Assembly (NCBI RefSeq): GCF_016863095.1
Contig: NZ_BOOF01000003.1
Location: forward strand, 124,001 to 188,000
DNA: 64,000 nt
Direction: 5' to 3'
Source: Microbispora siamensis
GTDB lineage: Bacteria; Actinomycetota; Actinomycetes; Streptosporangiales; Streptosporangiaceae
The translations under genes and the position numbers were made by a program. Below are positions 46,057-54,879 of this stretch, in pieces. A model generated the notes under the pieces. The model worked only from the letters and a program-made list of their open reading frames with translations. It was not told the origin of the DNA and made no database searches. How positions within the stretch are numbered: the stretch's first letter is position 1; every line of letters starts with the position of its first letter.

Positions 46057-46815
46057 TCAGTAAGCGGTGAGCCCGCCGTCGACCACGAGCTCCGAGCCGG
46101 TGACGAACGAGGAGTCGTCGCAGGCGAGAAAGAGGAAAGCGGGTGCGATCTCGTCGGCACGGCCGGCCCGGCGCATCGGGGTGCGCTGGATGTCCGGTTG
46201 TTGATCGCCCTGCTCGTCCAGGAGATCCTGGATCATCGGCGTCGCGATGACGCCGGGATGCACGGAGTTGACCCGCACTCCCTGCCGCGCGTACTCGACC
46301 GCGGCGGTCTTGCTCAACAGACGCACCGCGCCCTTGGACGCCTGGTAGGCCGCGGCGGCGCCGCTTCCCACGAGCCCGAGCACCGATGACGTGTTGATCA
46401 CAGACGCGTTGCCGCTCGCGCGCAGGAGCGACATCGCCGCCTTCATACCGAGCCAGGTGCCTTTCTGGTTCACGTCGATGACGCGGTCCCAGGCGTCCTC
46501 CCGCGTGTCCTCGATGCCCGGCCAGTCCACGATGCCGGCGAGGTTCACCAGCACGTCCAGCATGCCGAACCGGTCGCGCACGACGCCGATCACGTTGTCC
46601 CACTCCCACGCGGAGGAGACGTCGAGGCGGGCGGCAACGACCTCCGCGCCACGCGCCTCGATCCGGTGGGCCAGGTCGCGCAGGGGCCCTTCGGCGACAT
46701 CGGTGATCACCAGCCGGGCGCCTTCGTCGGCGAACAGTTCGGCGGTCGCCGTGCCGATGCCGCCGGTCGCGCCGGTGATCAGCGCGACCTTGCCGGCGAG
46801 TCGTTGCCCTGTCAT
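46057..46815 (-). CDS. SDR-family oxidoreductase
   Basis: 252 residues from ATG 46815. TGATGGIG, the NNAG position reading NLAG, and the catalytic SSVLGLVGSGAAAAYQASKG (Ser, Tyr, Lys) are present. VITDVAEG after beta-2 (Asp) suggests NAD. End SELVVDGGLTAY. It is similar to, but clearly distinct from, the 45.2 kb SDR. Located 97 bp downstream of the Atu4866-like gene. Confidence 0.93.
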   Translation of the reverse strand: MTGQRLAGKVALITGATGGIGTATAELFADEGARLVITDVAEGPLRDLAHRIEARGAEVVAARLDVSSAWEWDNVIGVVRDRFGMLDVLVNLAGIVDWPGIEDTREDAWDRVIDVNQKGTWLGMKAAMSLLRASGNASVINTSSVLGLVGSGAAAAYQASKGAVRLLSKTAAVEYARQGVRVNSVHPGVIATPMIQDLLDEQGDQQPDIQRTPMRRAGRADEIAPAFLFLACDDSSFVTGSELVVDGGLTAY

Positions 46816-46912
46816 GGAAATCCCCCTGTGTCTCGTTGTGCCGATCTCTGGGTCGGGTCTTGTGGCGTTGCGAGCGCCGGTCATATGCCGGTGAAGCCGC
46901 AGGCGATCTCGG

Positions 46913-47179
46913 TCATGACGGCCTCTCCTCCCGGTACAGCACGAGGTGCTCGTGATAGAGGACCCCGTCCCGGATGTCACCCGTCGCGGTGAACCCGGTG
47001 TCGTCGACGTAGTCGAGGTGGCTGCCGGTCACCGTGTACCGGCCGGTGTACGCGCTGCGCCGCTCGCCGCGGGCCTCGTCGTAGCGGCCGTCCGGCAGCA
47101 ACTCCTGGCGGATGTAACCGTCCGCTGTCACCCACATTCCGATCACGTCGACGTTGTCGTCATCGGCGATCTGGGACAT
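46913..47179 (-). CDS. Atu4866-like small protein
   Basis: 88 residues from ATG 47179. The core GMWVTADGYIRQELLPDGRY, YTGRYTVTGSHLDYVDDTGF and VLYHEHLVLYRE match the Agrobacterium Atu4866 family, small beta-barrel proteins of unknown role often encoded with SDRs. First gene of the SDR group; diverges from the XRE regulator with a 33-bp palindrome between them. Confidence 0.85.
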   Translation of the reverse strand: MSQIADDDNVDVIGMWVTADGYIRQELLPDGRYDEARGERRSAYTGRYTVTGSHLDYVDDTGFTATGDIRDGVLYHEHLVLYREERPS

Positions 47180-47265
47180 GGCGGGCTCCTTTCCTTTGCT
47201 CACTCCACGCGGTTCTGGCTCGCTCCACCGAGTCTGCGCAGGTCGGGAGGCATCAACCAGGACGT

Positions 47266-47298
47266 GTGCTGCCTGGGTGCGGCGCACCCAGGCAGCAC
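47266..47298. promoter_or_regulatory. Perfect 33-bp palindrome between Atu4866-like and XRE genes
   Basis: GTGCTGCCTGGGTGC (47266-47280), GGC, and GCACCCAGGCAGCAC (47284-47298) are perfect 15-bp arms. It lies 28 bp before the XRE start and 87 bp before the divergent gene. Very probably the operator of the XRE regulator for both promoters. Confidence 0.75.
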
Positions 47299-47325
47299 GG
47301 CGGAGCCGCCGCATAGCCTGAGCAC

Positions 47326-48174
47326 ATGGACAGCAACCATCTGGGGGACTTCCTGCGCGCCCGCCGCGCCGGGCTGCAGCCGGGGGACGTCGGCATGGCG
47401 AGCTACGGGGCCCGCAGAGTCGCCGGGCTGCGCCGTGAGGAGGTCGCCGTCCTGGCCGGAGTGAACGCCGACTACTACACCCGCCTGGAACAAGGGCGCG
47501 AGCGCAACCCCTCACCCCAGGTGCTCGACGCCCTCAGCCGCGCGCTGCGCCTCGACGCAGATGCCCGAGCGCACCTGCACCTGCTGGCCGGGACGGCGCC
47601 GGGCTACCGGCCCTCCGCCCACGTCGCCGACCGGGTCAGCCCGGCGCTGCGCCAGTTGATGGACGGCTACCCCAGCACTCCGGCATTCGTCATGAGCCGA
47701 ACCCTGGACATCCTCGCCACCAACTCCCTGGCCGACGCCCTCTACACCCCGTTCGAGCCGGCGGACAACCTGGCCCGCATGACCTTCCTCGACCCCGCGG
47801 GCCGAGGCTTCTACACAGACTGGGACCGAGCGGCCCAGGCCACCGTCGCCAATCTGCGCCAGGCAGCAGGCTTCGATCCGGACAACCCGCGGCTACGCGA
47901 ACTCGTCCGCACCCTCACCGAGCACAGTGTGGACTTCGCCCGCCTCTGGAACGCTCACACCGTGCGCGGCAAGACCCAGGACGCCAAGCACTTCCTCCAC
48001 CCCGACGTTGGACCCCTCACGCTCACCTACCAGGCTTTCGACGTACGCGACGCCCCCGGCCAGCAGCTTGTGATCTACCATGCCGAGCCAGGCAGCGCCA
48101 GCGCCCAGGCCCTCGATCTCCTCGGCTCCATCCACGCCACCCGGCGCCGGGCCGAACCACGTCCGCACCGTTGA
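47326..48174 (+). CDS. XRE-family regulator with MmyB-like ligand domain
   Basis: 282 residues from ATG 47326. The helix-turn-helix covers about 5-75 (GLRREEVAVLAGVNADYYTRLEQGRERNPS; key LRREEVAVLAGV and YYTRLEQG). The C-terminal part (about 100-270) is the MmyB-like ligand-binding domain with PAFVMSRTLDILATNSLADAL and HPDVGPLTLTYQAFDV. This family typically represses a divergent SDR gene until a fatty or aromatic ligand binds. The palindrome directly upstream supports that here. Confidence 0.92.
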   Translation: MDSNHLGDFLRARRAGLQPGDVGMASYGARRVAGLRREEVAVLAGVNADYYTRLEQGRERNPSPQVLDALSRALRLDADARAHLHLLAGTAPGYRPSAHVADRVSPALRQLMDGYPSTPAFVMSRTLDILATNSLADALYTPFEPADNLARMTFLDPAGRGFYTDWDRAAQATVANLRQAAGFDPDNPRLRELVRTLTEHSVDFARLWNAHTVRGKTQDAKHFLHPDVGPLTLTYQAFDVRDAPGQQLVIYHAEPGSASAQALDLLGSIHATRRRAEPRPHR

Positions 48175-48320
48175 TCGGCAGGTCAAGAGCACTTCCACGG
48201 CCAGAGTCCGCCACCCCGGTATTCCGCGCGAACAGGCCGCTGCCGAACGAGGCGCACGTGCCCGCGCCGGGTGCGGAAACCACCGTTCCACTCGTGATCT
48301 TCTCGCACGGCTCCACCCGC

Positions 48321-50882
48321 TCACTTGCCCCGTACGACTACGGCGAGGCCGTTGTGGGCGGCGACGACGGCGATGTCCCCCGACAGATCGGTGCGGTAGG
48401 GCCGCATGCCGAGCCAGCGCAGACGCCGCAGCGTCAGCGGGGCGGGATGCCCGTAGTCGTTGACCGCGCCGACGCTGATGAGGGCGGCCCGCGCGCCCGT
48501 GGCGGCGAGGAAGGCCGGCGCCTGCCGGGACGACCCGTGATGGGGCACTTTCAGCACGTCGACCCGTGGCAGGCCGCACCGCACCAGAGCTTCCTGTGCC
48601 TCCGTCTCCAGGTCCCCGGCGAGCAGGGCCGCCCCCGGCCGCGGTCCGGACCAGCGGACCAGCAGCACGACGCTGGCGTTGTTGGCGGTCGTCCCCTCGC
48701 CGGTGCCCTGCGGCGCCACACCGGGCTCGGGGGCGAGCACGGTGATCTCGCTCGGCCCGAATCGCCACCGCATCCCGGGAACCGCCTGCCATTCCGGGAT
48801 CCGGGCCGTCCTGAGTTGCGCGGAGACGCGCCCGGCCTCGCCCTCCGGCACGCGGCCCGGGCTCACGACCACCGCACCCACCGCGCGGCGGCGCAGCACG
48901 CCGGGCAGCCCGCCGACGTGGTCGAGGTGAGGGTGGGTGAGGACCACGAGCGGCACCTGCCGCACTCCGAGAGCGCGCAGGCACCGGTCGGCGGGGCCCG
49001 GCTGCGGCCCGGCGTCGACCACCACGGCCCGGCCGGGACCGGCCGCCAGCACCAGGGCGTCCCCCTGCCCGACGTCGCAGACGACCAGCAGCCATCCCGG
49101 CGGCGGCCAGGGCGACACCACCGGCATGGCCACGAGGGCGGCGAGCAACGCTCCCGCGGCGAGCGCCGCCACGACGCGCCTGCGCGCGCGGCCCCGCAGG
49201 ACGAGCCATGCCGCGACGGCCGCCACCGTGAGCGCGGCGACTCCCGACACTCCCCCGAGCCACTCGGCCGAGGCGAACGGAAGGTCCGCCGCCCGTTGCG
49301 CCACCGCGATGATCCAGCCCACGGCCCACCCGGCGGGGCGTACCAGCAGCCGGGCCAGGTCCATGCTCACCGGGGCGATCACGGCGGCCCCGAACCCCAG
49401 CACCGTCGCGGGCGCCACCGCGGGCTCGGCGAGCAGGTTGGCCGGGATCGCGGCCAGGTCGAGGCGTCCGGACATCAGCACCAGCAGGGGCGTGACGGCC
49501 GCCTGCGCCGCGGCGGTCACGGCCAGGGCCTCGGCGAGCAGGCGGGGCACCCGGCGGGCCGTCAGACGGTCGCGCCATCGGGGCGCGATGACCAGGATGC
49601 CGCCGGTCGCGAACACCGACAGCGCGAAGCCCCACTGCCGCGCGAGCCCGGGATCGAACACGACCAGTCCCAGCACGGTCGCCGACAGGGCGGCCACGCC
49701 GTCCCGGCTGCGGCCGGTGCCGAGTGCCACGGCGGCGACGGTTCCCATGACAAGGGCTCGAAGCACGCTCGGCGACGGCCTCGCCACGACCGAGAACGCG
49801 ATCATCGCGACGACCGCGACCACGGCCCGGAGGGCCAGTGGCAGGCCGGCGAAGCGCCCGAGCACCAGCACGGCGCCCGCCACGATCGCCAGGTTGGTGC
49901 CGGAAACCGCGGTGAGGTGGCCGAGTCCCGCCGTCGCCAGGTCGAGCCGGACCTCCTCGTCGAGGCGCGACACGTCGCCGACGACCAGGCCGGGCAACAG
50001 ACCACGCTGGTCGTCCGGCAGCACGCCGCTCGCCTCGCGCAGACCCGTACGCAGCACCCCGGCCGCACGCTGCACGGCCGAGGGCGCACCGATCGGCTCG
50101 GGCGGCCCCCGGACGAGCATCACGGCCGCGACCGGCTCACCCGGCTCGGCCTGGCCCAGCCGCCCGCGCACCCTGACCCGCTGGCTCGGCAGCAGCGGAC
50201 GCCACCCGTCGGCGGGACCGAGCAGCACGACGGGCACGTCCACGACGAACCGCTCCTGGGCGGCCGACACCAGCAGCATCCGGGCCCGGACGACCGCCGT
50301 CTCCCGCCGGGACACCCCGCCCTGGTGCGGCCGGATACGCGGATCGTCGGTGATCTCGGCCTCGGCGGTCACCGTGGCGTCCCGGCGGGCCAGTTCCGGC
50401 ACCGGCCCGGTCGTCACCCCGTGGACCGTGAACGCCGTCACCGCGGCCGTGACGGCCACGGACGCGAGCACGGCGAGCGCGATCCTGACGGCGGCCCCGG
50501 GCGCTCCCGTCGGGCCGGGGAGCCCCCCGCCGACGCGCGATCCTGCCTCGGCGACGCCGCCCCGGCCACGCTCTCCTGCCGGAGCCACGGTGGGGTCCAT
50601 GTGGGTGCGGCGCCGCGCCACCGCCCAGGCGACGGCGCCCGCGACGGCCGCGGCCACCGCCACGGCGGCTCCGGCGACGTCGGGGCAGCCGAGCAGCACG
50701 AGTGCCGTGAGCCAGGAGGCCACCGCTGGAGCGGCCAGCGCCGCCGGACCGGAGACCGTCCTGCCGCGCCCAGGCTGATCATGACCCGGCCGATCACGGC
50801 CCGGTTCATCACGTCCCTGCTCCTCCTGCCCCAGCTCGTCGCGGTCCTCGGGGAGGTCGTGGGGGCGGCCGACGGCGGTCAC
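48321..50882 (-). CDS. comEC: ComEC/Rec2-family DNA channel protein
   Basis: 853 residues. Early hydrophobic segments, then a DUF4131-like region, the competence membrane domain (GLGHLTAVSGTNLAIVAG, LRALVMGTVAAVALG) and a C-terminal metallo-beta-lactamase-like domain with VVLTHPHLDHVGGLPG and VLKVPHHGSS. ComEC forms the inner-membrane channel for single-stranded DNA uptake. Overlaps comEA by 4 nt. Separated by 146 bp from the convergent XRE gene. Confidence 0.94.
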   Translation of the reverse strand: MTAVGRPHDLPEDRDELGQEEQGRDEPGRDRPGHDQPGRGRTVSGPAALAAPAVASWLTALVLLGCPDVAGAAVAVAAAVAGAVAWAVARRRTHMDPTVAPAGERGRGGVAEAGSRVGGGLPGPTGAPGAAVRIALAVLASVAVTAAVTAFTVHGVTTGPVPELARRDATVTAEAEITDDPRIRPHQGGVSRRETAVVRARMLLVSAAQERFVVDVPVVLLGPADGWRPLLPSQRVRVRGRLGQAEPGEPVAAVMLVRGPPEPIGAPSAVQRAAGVLRTGLREASGVLPDDQRGLLPGLVVGDVSRLDEEVRLDLATAGLGHLTAVSGTNLAIVAGAVLVLGRFAGLPLALRAVVAVVAMIAFSVVARPSPSVLRALVMGTVAAVALGTGRSRDGVAALSATVLGLVVFDPGLARQWGFALSVFATGGILVIAPRWRDRLTARRVPRLLAEALAVTAAAQAAVTPLLVLMSGRLDLAAIPANLLAEPAVAPATVLGFGAAVIAPVSMDLARLLVRPAGWAVGWIIAVAQRAADLPFASAEWLGGVSGVAALTVAAVAAWLVLRGRARRRVVAALAAGALLAALVAMPVVSPWPPPGWLLVVCDVGQGDALVLAAGPGRAVVVDAGPQPGPADRCLRALGVRQVPLVVLTHPHLDHVGGLPGVLRRRAVGAVVVSPGRVPEGEAGRVSAQLRTARIPEWQAVPGMRWRFGPSEITVLAPEPGVAPQGTGEGTTANNASVVLLVRWSGPRPGAALLAGDLETEAQEALVRCGLPRVDVLKVPHHGSSRQAPAFLAATGARAALISVGAVNDYGHPAPLTLRRLRWLGMRPYRTDLSGDIAVVAAHNGLAVVVRGK

Positions 50883-52000
50883 ACGGAGACCTTGTCGCGC
50901 ATCTCGGCGAACTTCCTGTCTCCGATGCCAGGGACGTCCTTCAACTGGTCGACGCTCTGGAAACCCCCGTGCGCGTCCCGGTAGTCGACGATCCGCTGCG
51001 CGATCACGCCGCCGATCCCGGGCAGCGCGTCGAGTTGCTCGGCGGTGGCGGTGTTGAGGTTCACCACCCCGCCCCCAGGCACCCCCGGCACCATGCCCGG
51101 ATCACGGCCGGAAGCGGGTCCCGCACCGGCCGTCGCCGGGCTTCCGGCGACGATCTGCTCACCGTCCACCAGACGCCGGGCCAGGTTGATCCCACCCGGA
51201 TTCGCGCCCTTCCGCAGACCTCCCGCGGCCTCGACAGCGTCGGCGACCCGCGAGCCCGACACGAGGACGTACACCCCCGGCTTGCGGACCTTGCCCGTCA
51301 CGTACACCACCACTCGCGTCGACGGGCCGGGGGTGGCGGCAACGGTGCCACCGGTGCCCGCGACGTAGGCGGTCGCGCCCGGCCCTGCTCCGGCTCCGAC
51401 TCCGGTTCCGCGGGCCGGGGCCGGACGCGAGGTCTCGCCTGGTGCCGCCCCGGGGCCGGCGGCATGGTCGGCGGCAGGGTCCGCAGCAGGGCTGAGGTCG
51501 CGAACCGCGGCGGCCGGGAGCGGCGGGGCGATGGGCTCGGCCACCGGCCTCGACCGCCAGGCCAGGACCCCGGTGACGACGGCGGCGAGCAGCCCGGCGG
51601 CCACCAGCGCCCGCAGCCCCGGCATGCCCGGGTCGAGCCGTGGCAGGGTGCGGCCGAGGGCCTGTCGCCCGCGCGTTCGCAGGCACCGCACGGTCGTCCC
51701 CGGCCCGTCCGCGCGTCCTTCCCGCCGATCGGCGACCTCCTCGGGCATCCCGAAGGTCTCCTCCCGGTAAGGACCGTCCTCGACCTCCGCCGGATGCTCC
51801 GGCACGTACGTCTCCGTACGGACGAGATGGGGAGCACCGAACGACGGCGGCGGCCCGGGCGGGGACGGCGTCGACCGCAGGCGGGCGGACGGGGGAACCG
51901 GATCGAGCGGACGCAACAGCCCGCGCAGGCGGGACTCGCCGGCGACGCCGCGTGCGGCCCCGCGAAACTCCTTGCTTCGCACGCCATGGACGGTAGGCAT
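50879..52000 (-). CDS. comEA: ComEA-family DNA-binding protein
   Basis: 373 residues from ATG 52000 (MPTVHGVRSKEFRG). A long Pro-rich cytoplasmic part, one membrane helix at about 125-150 (LRALVAAGLLAAVVTGVLAW), an Ala/Pro/Gly linker, a SLBB domain (VVVYVTGKVRKPGVYVL) and a C-terminal helix-hairpin-helix pair (VVNLNTATAEQLDALPGIGG, QLKDVPGIGDRKF). It binds DNA outside the membrane and hands it to ComEC. The N-terminal extension is longer than usual; a start farther inside is possible. Confidence 0.9.
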   Translation of the reverse strand: MPTVHGVRSKEFRGAARGVAGESRLRGLLRPLDPVPPSARLRSTPSPPGPPPSFGAPHLVRTETYVPEHPAEVEDGPYREETFGMPEEVADRREGRADGPGTTVRCLRTRGRQALGRTLPRLDPGMPGLRALVAAGLLAAVVTGVLAWRSRPVAEPIAPPLPAAAVRDLSPAADPAADHAAGPGAAPGETSRPAPARGTGVGAGAGPGATAYVAGTGGTVAATPGPSTRVVVYVTGKVRKPGVYVLVSGSRVADAVEAAGGLRKGANPGGINLARRLVDGEQIVAGSPATAGAGPASGRDPGMVPGVPGGGVVNLNTATAEQLDALPGIGGVIAQRIVDYRDAHGGFQSVDQLKDVPGIGDRKFAEMRDKVSV

Positions 52001-52305
52001 GTGCCAGGGCCCCGCCCGGCGCCGAACGCGATTCTGTGGACAACCCGCGAACCCCCGGAGTGTCCGCCGGGCGAGGGGCGAGAGGTCCGGACGCACCACT
52101 CGGCCCAGCGCGCCCGGGTCCAGGGCGCGGCACGGGCACGTGTGCTTCCGCCCGCGCGGCAGGACAGCCTGGCACGGCGGACCGACGCCCCGGACGGCGC
52201 GGCCGTCCTTGGCGTCGGCGTTTCGGCGAGCGGCAGGTTGGCCACGTACCCCAGGCACGGCGCGAAAACGGCCGGGTACCCAGGCCGATCCGGCTATCGA
52301 GGGGT
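52001..52305. other. Intergenic region comEA-degV, no gene seen
   Basis: 305 bp, GC-rich. Open frames here overlap the comEA upstream extension and lack ribosome sites. It should contain the comEA promoter; no clear hexamers or hairpin stand out. Confidence 0.5.
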
Positions 52306-53160
52306 TCAGTCCGCGGCGGCGGGGGCGACGGTGACGCCGAGCATGCCGGGGCCGACGTGGGCCCCGAGGACCGGCCCGATCTCGGCCACCCACATCCGTA
52401 CGAGCCTCGGCAGTCGTGCCGTCAGCCCTTTCGTGAGCGCCTCGGCCCGCTCGGCCGCCATCAGGTGCTGCACGGCCACGTCGACCGGCCGGTCCCCGGC
52501 CGCCTCGACGGCCAGGTCCTCCAGGCGGGCGAGGGCACGGCTCGCGGTGCGGACCTTCTCCAGCACGCCGATCTCGCCGTCGGCCATGCGCAGCAGCGGT
52601 TTGATCGACAGCGCCGACCCCAGGAGGTTGGTCACCCGGCCGATGCGGCCGCCGTGCCGCAGGTAGTCGAGCGTCTCGACGTAGAAGAACGTGCTCGCGG
52701 CAGCGGCCCGCCGCCGGGCCACATCGGCCACTTCGGCGCCCGGGGCTCCCGCCACGGCCGCCCGCGCGGCGGCCAGCACCGCGAAGCCGAGGCCCATGGC
52801 GATCGACCCGCTGTCGACGACCTCGACCGGTACGGGGGCTTCACGCGCGGCCAGACGCGCGGAGTCGGCGGTCCCGGACAGCGCGCCGGACAGGTGGACG
52901 GAGACGATCTCGGCGGCGCCGTTCGCGGCGGCCCGCCGGTAGACGTCCGCGAAGCGTTCGGGGGCCGGGCGTGAGGTGACGATCGGCGAGCGGTCCTTGA
53001 GTGCGTGCGCGAGAAGACCGGCGTCGAACGGGGTCACGTCGTCGATCTCACGATCGCCCAGGAGCACCTGAACCGGTACGACGGTGATGTTCCATCTGCC
53101 GGTCGCCTCGGCGCCGAGGTACGCCGTGGAATCCGTGACGACAGCGACAGATGGTGACAT
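52306..53160 (-). CDS. DegV-family fatty-acid-binding protein
   Basis: 284 residues. Starts SVAVVTDSTAYL and has the DegV pattern VTSRPAPERF, SVHLSGALSGTADSARLAA and ETLDYLRHGGRIGRV. DegV (FakB-like) proteins bind a fatty acid; in Firmicutes they present it to the kinase FakA. No fakA is nearby. In actinobacteria degV commonly precedes comEA, as here. Confidence 0.92.
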   Translation of the reverse strand: MSPSVAVVTDSTAYLGAEATGRWNITVVPVQVLLGDREIDDVTPFDAGLLAHALKDRSPIVTSRPAPERFADVYRRAAANGAAEIVSVHLSGALSGTADSARLAAREAPVPVEVVDSGSIAMGLGFAVLAAARAAVAGAPGAEVADVARRRAAAASTFFYVETLDYLRHGGRIGRVTNLLGSALSIKPLLRMADGEIGVLEKVRTASRALARLEDLAVEAAGDRPVDVAVQHLMAAERAEALTKGLTARLPRLVRMWVAEIGPVLGAHVGPGMLGVTVAPAAAD

Positions 53161-53221
53161 ATCGCGAGATTACCCAGCGGTGATCGCCCGGCAACCTCTT
53201 CGTGAACGTTCAGGCCACCGT

Positions 53222-54430
53222 TTACTGGACTGGTACGCCGCCCCGCCAGACGCGGCGCGGCTTGAGGCCGAACGACCAGGCGAACGCGCCCTCGTGGTCG
53301 GCGTCCCACTGGACGATGTCGGCGAGGCGGCCGGGGGCGAGGATGCCGCGGTCGGGCGCGCCGAGGACCTGGGCCCCGCCCAGAGTGGCGGCCCGCAGGG
53401 CGTCTCCGACGCTCATCCCGAACGCCGCCACCGCGAGGCTGATGACCAGGGACATCGAGGTGATGCCGCAGTGACCGGGGTTGTGGTCGCTGCCGAGCGC
53501 CACCGGGACGCCCTGGGCCAGCATCCGGCGCACCGGCGGGAGGTGGCCCACCTGCAGGGCCGCGCCCGGGCAGACGACGGCGGGCACGCCGTACCTCGCC
53601 ATCAGGGCGACGTCCTCGTCGGAGGCGTGGTGGAGCAGATCGGCGGAGGCGCAGCCCATCTCGGCCGCGAGCTGGACGGCGCCACGCCGGTTGTAGGCGC
53701 CCGCGTGGATGCGCGGCAGCAGCCCCACGTTGCGGCCGGAGGCCAGCACCCAGCGGGCCTCCTCCGCGGTGAAGTGGCCGTCGTCGCAGTAGACGTCCAC
53801 GCTGTCGGCCCCAGCGCCGGCGGCGTCCGCGCACCACGAGGCCACGGCCTCGACGTAGTCGCGCTGGCGGCCGAAGTATTCCGGCGGCACCACGTGGGCG
53901 GCCAGGAACGTGACGTGGACCCGCGGCATCATCGGCTCTTTCTCGAGCTCACGCAGCAGCCGCACGTCGGCCAGCTCGCCGTCGCGGGTCAGGTGGTAGC
54001 CGGTCTTGGCCTCGACGGTCGTGGTGCCGCTCAGCAGCCACTCGCGCAGCCGCTCGCGGACCCCGTTGCACAGCGTCCAGGGGTCGGTGCCGCGCGTCAC
54101 GGTGACGGTCGAGCCGATGCCGCCGCCCGCCGCCGCGATGGCCGAGGCGCTGGATCCTCCGGAACGCATCGCCATCTCGGCGTAGCGGTTGCCGGCGTAC
54201 ACGGGGTGAGTGTGCGCGTCGATGAGGCCGGGCGTGACGAGCGCGCCGCCGAGGTTCTCCACGTGGTCGACGTCGACGATGTCGTCCACGACCCCGGGAA
54301 CGCTCTGCGGGAGGTCGGCGGCCCGGCCGACCCACGCGATCCGGTCGTTGTGCACCAGGATCGCGGCGTTGCTGCACACATCGTGCCCGGTCCAGAGCCG
54401 GCCGATGTTGGTGAGAAGGCGAACGGTCAT
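53222..54430 (-). CDS. hutI: Imidazolonepropionase
   Basis: 402 residues from ATG 54430 (MTVRLLTNIGRLWTG); ATG 54445 would add five. Amidohydrolase metal ligands DAHTHPVYAGNR, HVTFLAAHVVP, and the late Asp in ALGSDHNPGHCG are present. It opens 4-imidazolone-5-propanoate to N-formimino-L-glutamate in histidine breakdown. No other hut gene lies in the window. It is 61 bp from degV. Confidence 0.95.
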   Translation of the reverse strand: MTVRLLTNIGRLWTGHDVCSNAAILVHNDRIAWVGRAADLPQSVPGVVDDIVDVDHVENLGGALVTPGLIDAHTHPVYAGNRYAEMAMRSGGSSASAIAAAGGGIGSTVTVTRGTDPWTLCNGVRERLREWLLSGTTTVEAKTGYHLTRDGELADVRLLRELEKEPMMPRVHVTFLAAHVVPPEYFGRQRDYVEAVASWCADAAGAGADSVDVYCDDGHFTAEEARWVLASGRNVGLLPRIHAGAYNRRGAVQLAAEMGCASADLLHHASDEDVALMARYGVPAVVCPGAALQVGHLPPVRRMLAQGVPVALGSDHNPGHCGITSMSLVISLAVAAFGMSVGDALRAATLGGAQVLGAPDRGILAPGRLADIVQWDADHEGAFAWSFGLKPRRVWRGGVPVQ

Positions 54431-54879
54431 CCGACCACCTGCCATACACCCCGGGACGACGAACGGCCCCCGCCTGCGGGCGCCTGGCCCGCCGGGTCCG
54501 CTTCGTGTCCGGACGTCATTGGGGGGTCTCCTGCCTCATCGCGCACCGATGTTGTGCGATGACCCTACCGCCGGGATATCGAACCCGGGCGATTCAGTTC
54601 AGTTACGGTATTTCACTGGTGGGCTTGATGTACAGGGTTAGCGACAGAAACGTACGCCGGTCTCATGCGCCTCATCGCGCATCAGTCGTCTCACACGCTG
54701 CGAGATCAGGATCGACCCGACCGATCCGATGTCCGCGAACGCCTTGGAAAGGGTGACCGCACTGCCTGGTGTCATGTTGTTACCCACGCCATAAGGTCCC
54801 ATTAGGCTTTCCTTATCGTAGCAAGGGCAACCGCCGGCGGGCCACCGACACGCTGGAGGTGACCCGCCGACGAGAGGCG
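54431..54879. other. AT-richer gap between hutI and hflX
   Basis: 449 bp. The part 54580-54830 is clearly less GC-rich than its surroundings. It contains the possible 45-residue frame at 54638-54775 on the minus strand and AT-rich CTTTCCTTATCG (54809-) that could hold a promoter. No tRNA or hairpin terminator was found. Confidence 0.5.
54638..54775 (-). CDS. Possible 45-residue protein
   Basis: ATG 54775 begins MTPGSAVTLSKAFADIGSVG and the frame ends with RRLMRDEAHETGVRFCR-type residues at TAA 54638. The amino-acid profile looks like a real amphipathic protein and the codon use is less GC-biased than neighbours. No strong ribosome site is seen. It could be a small regulator or the decayed end of a larger gene. 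No family recognised. Confidence 0.35.
   Translation of the reverse strand: MTPGSAVTLSKAFADIGSVGSILISQRVRRLMRDEAHETGVRFCR

Noticed and set aside
48171-50984. 937-codon frame antisense to comEC
   Set aside because: Shadow of comEC: low-complexity His/Arg/Gly-rich translation and no ribosome site.
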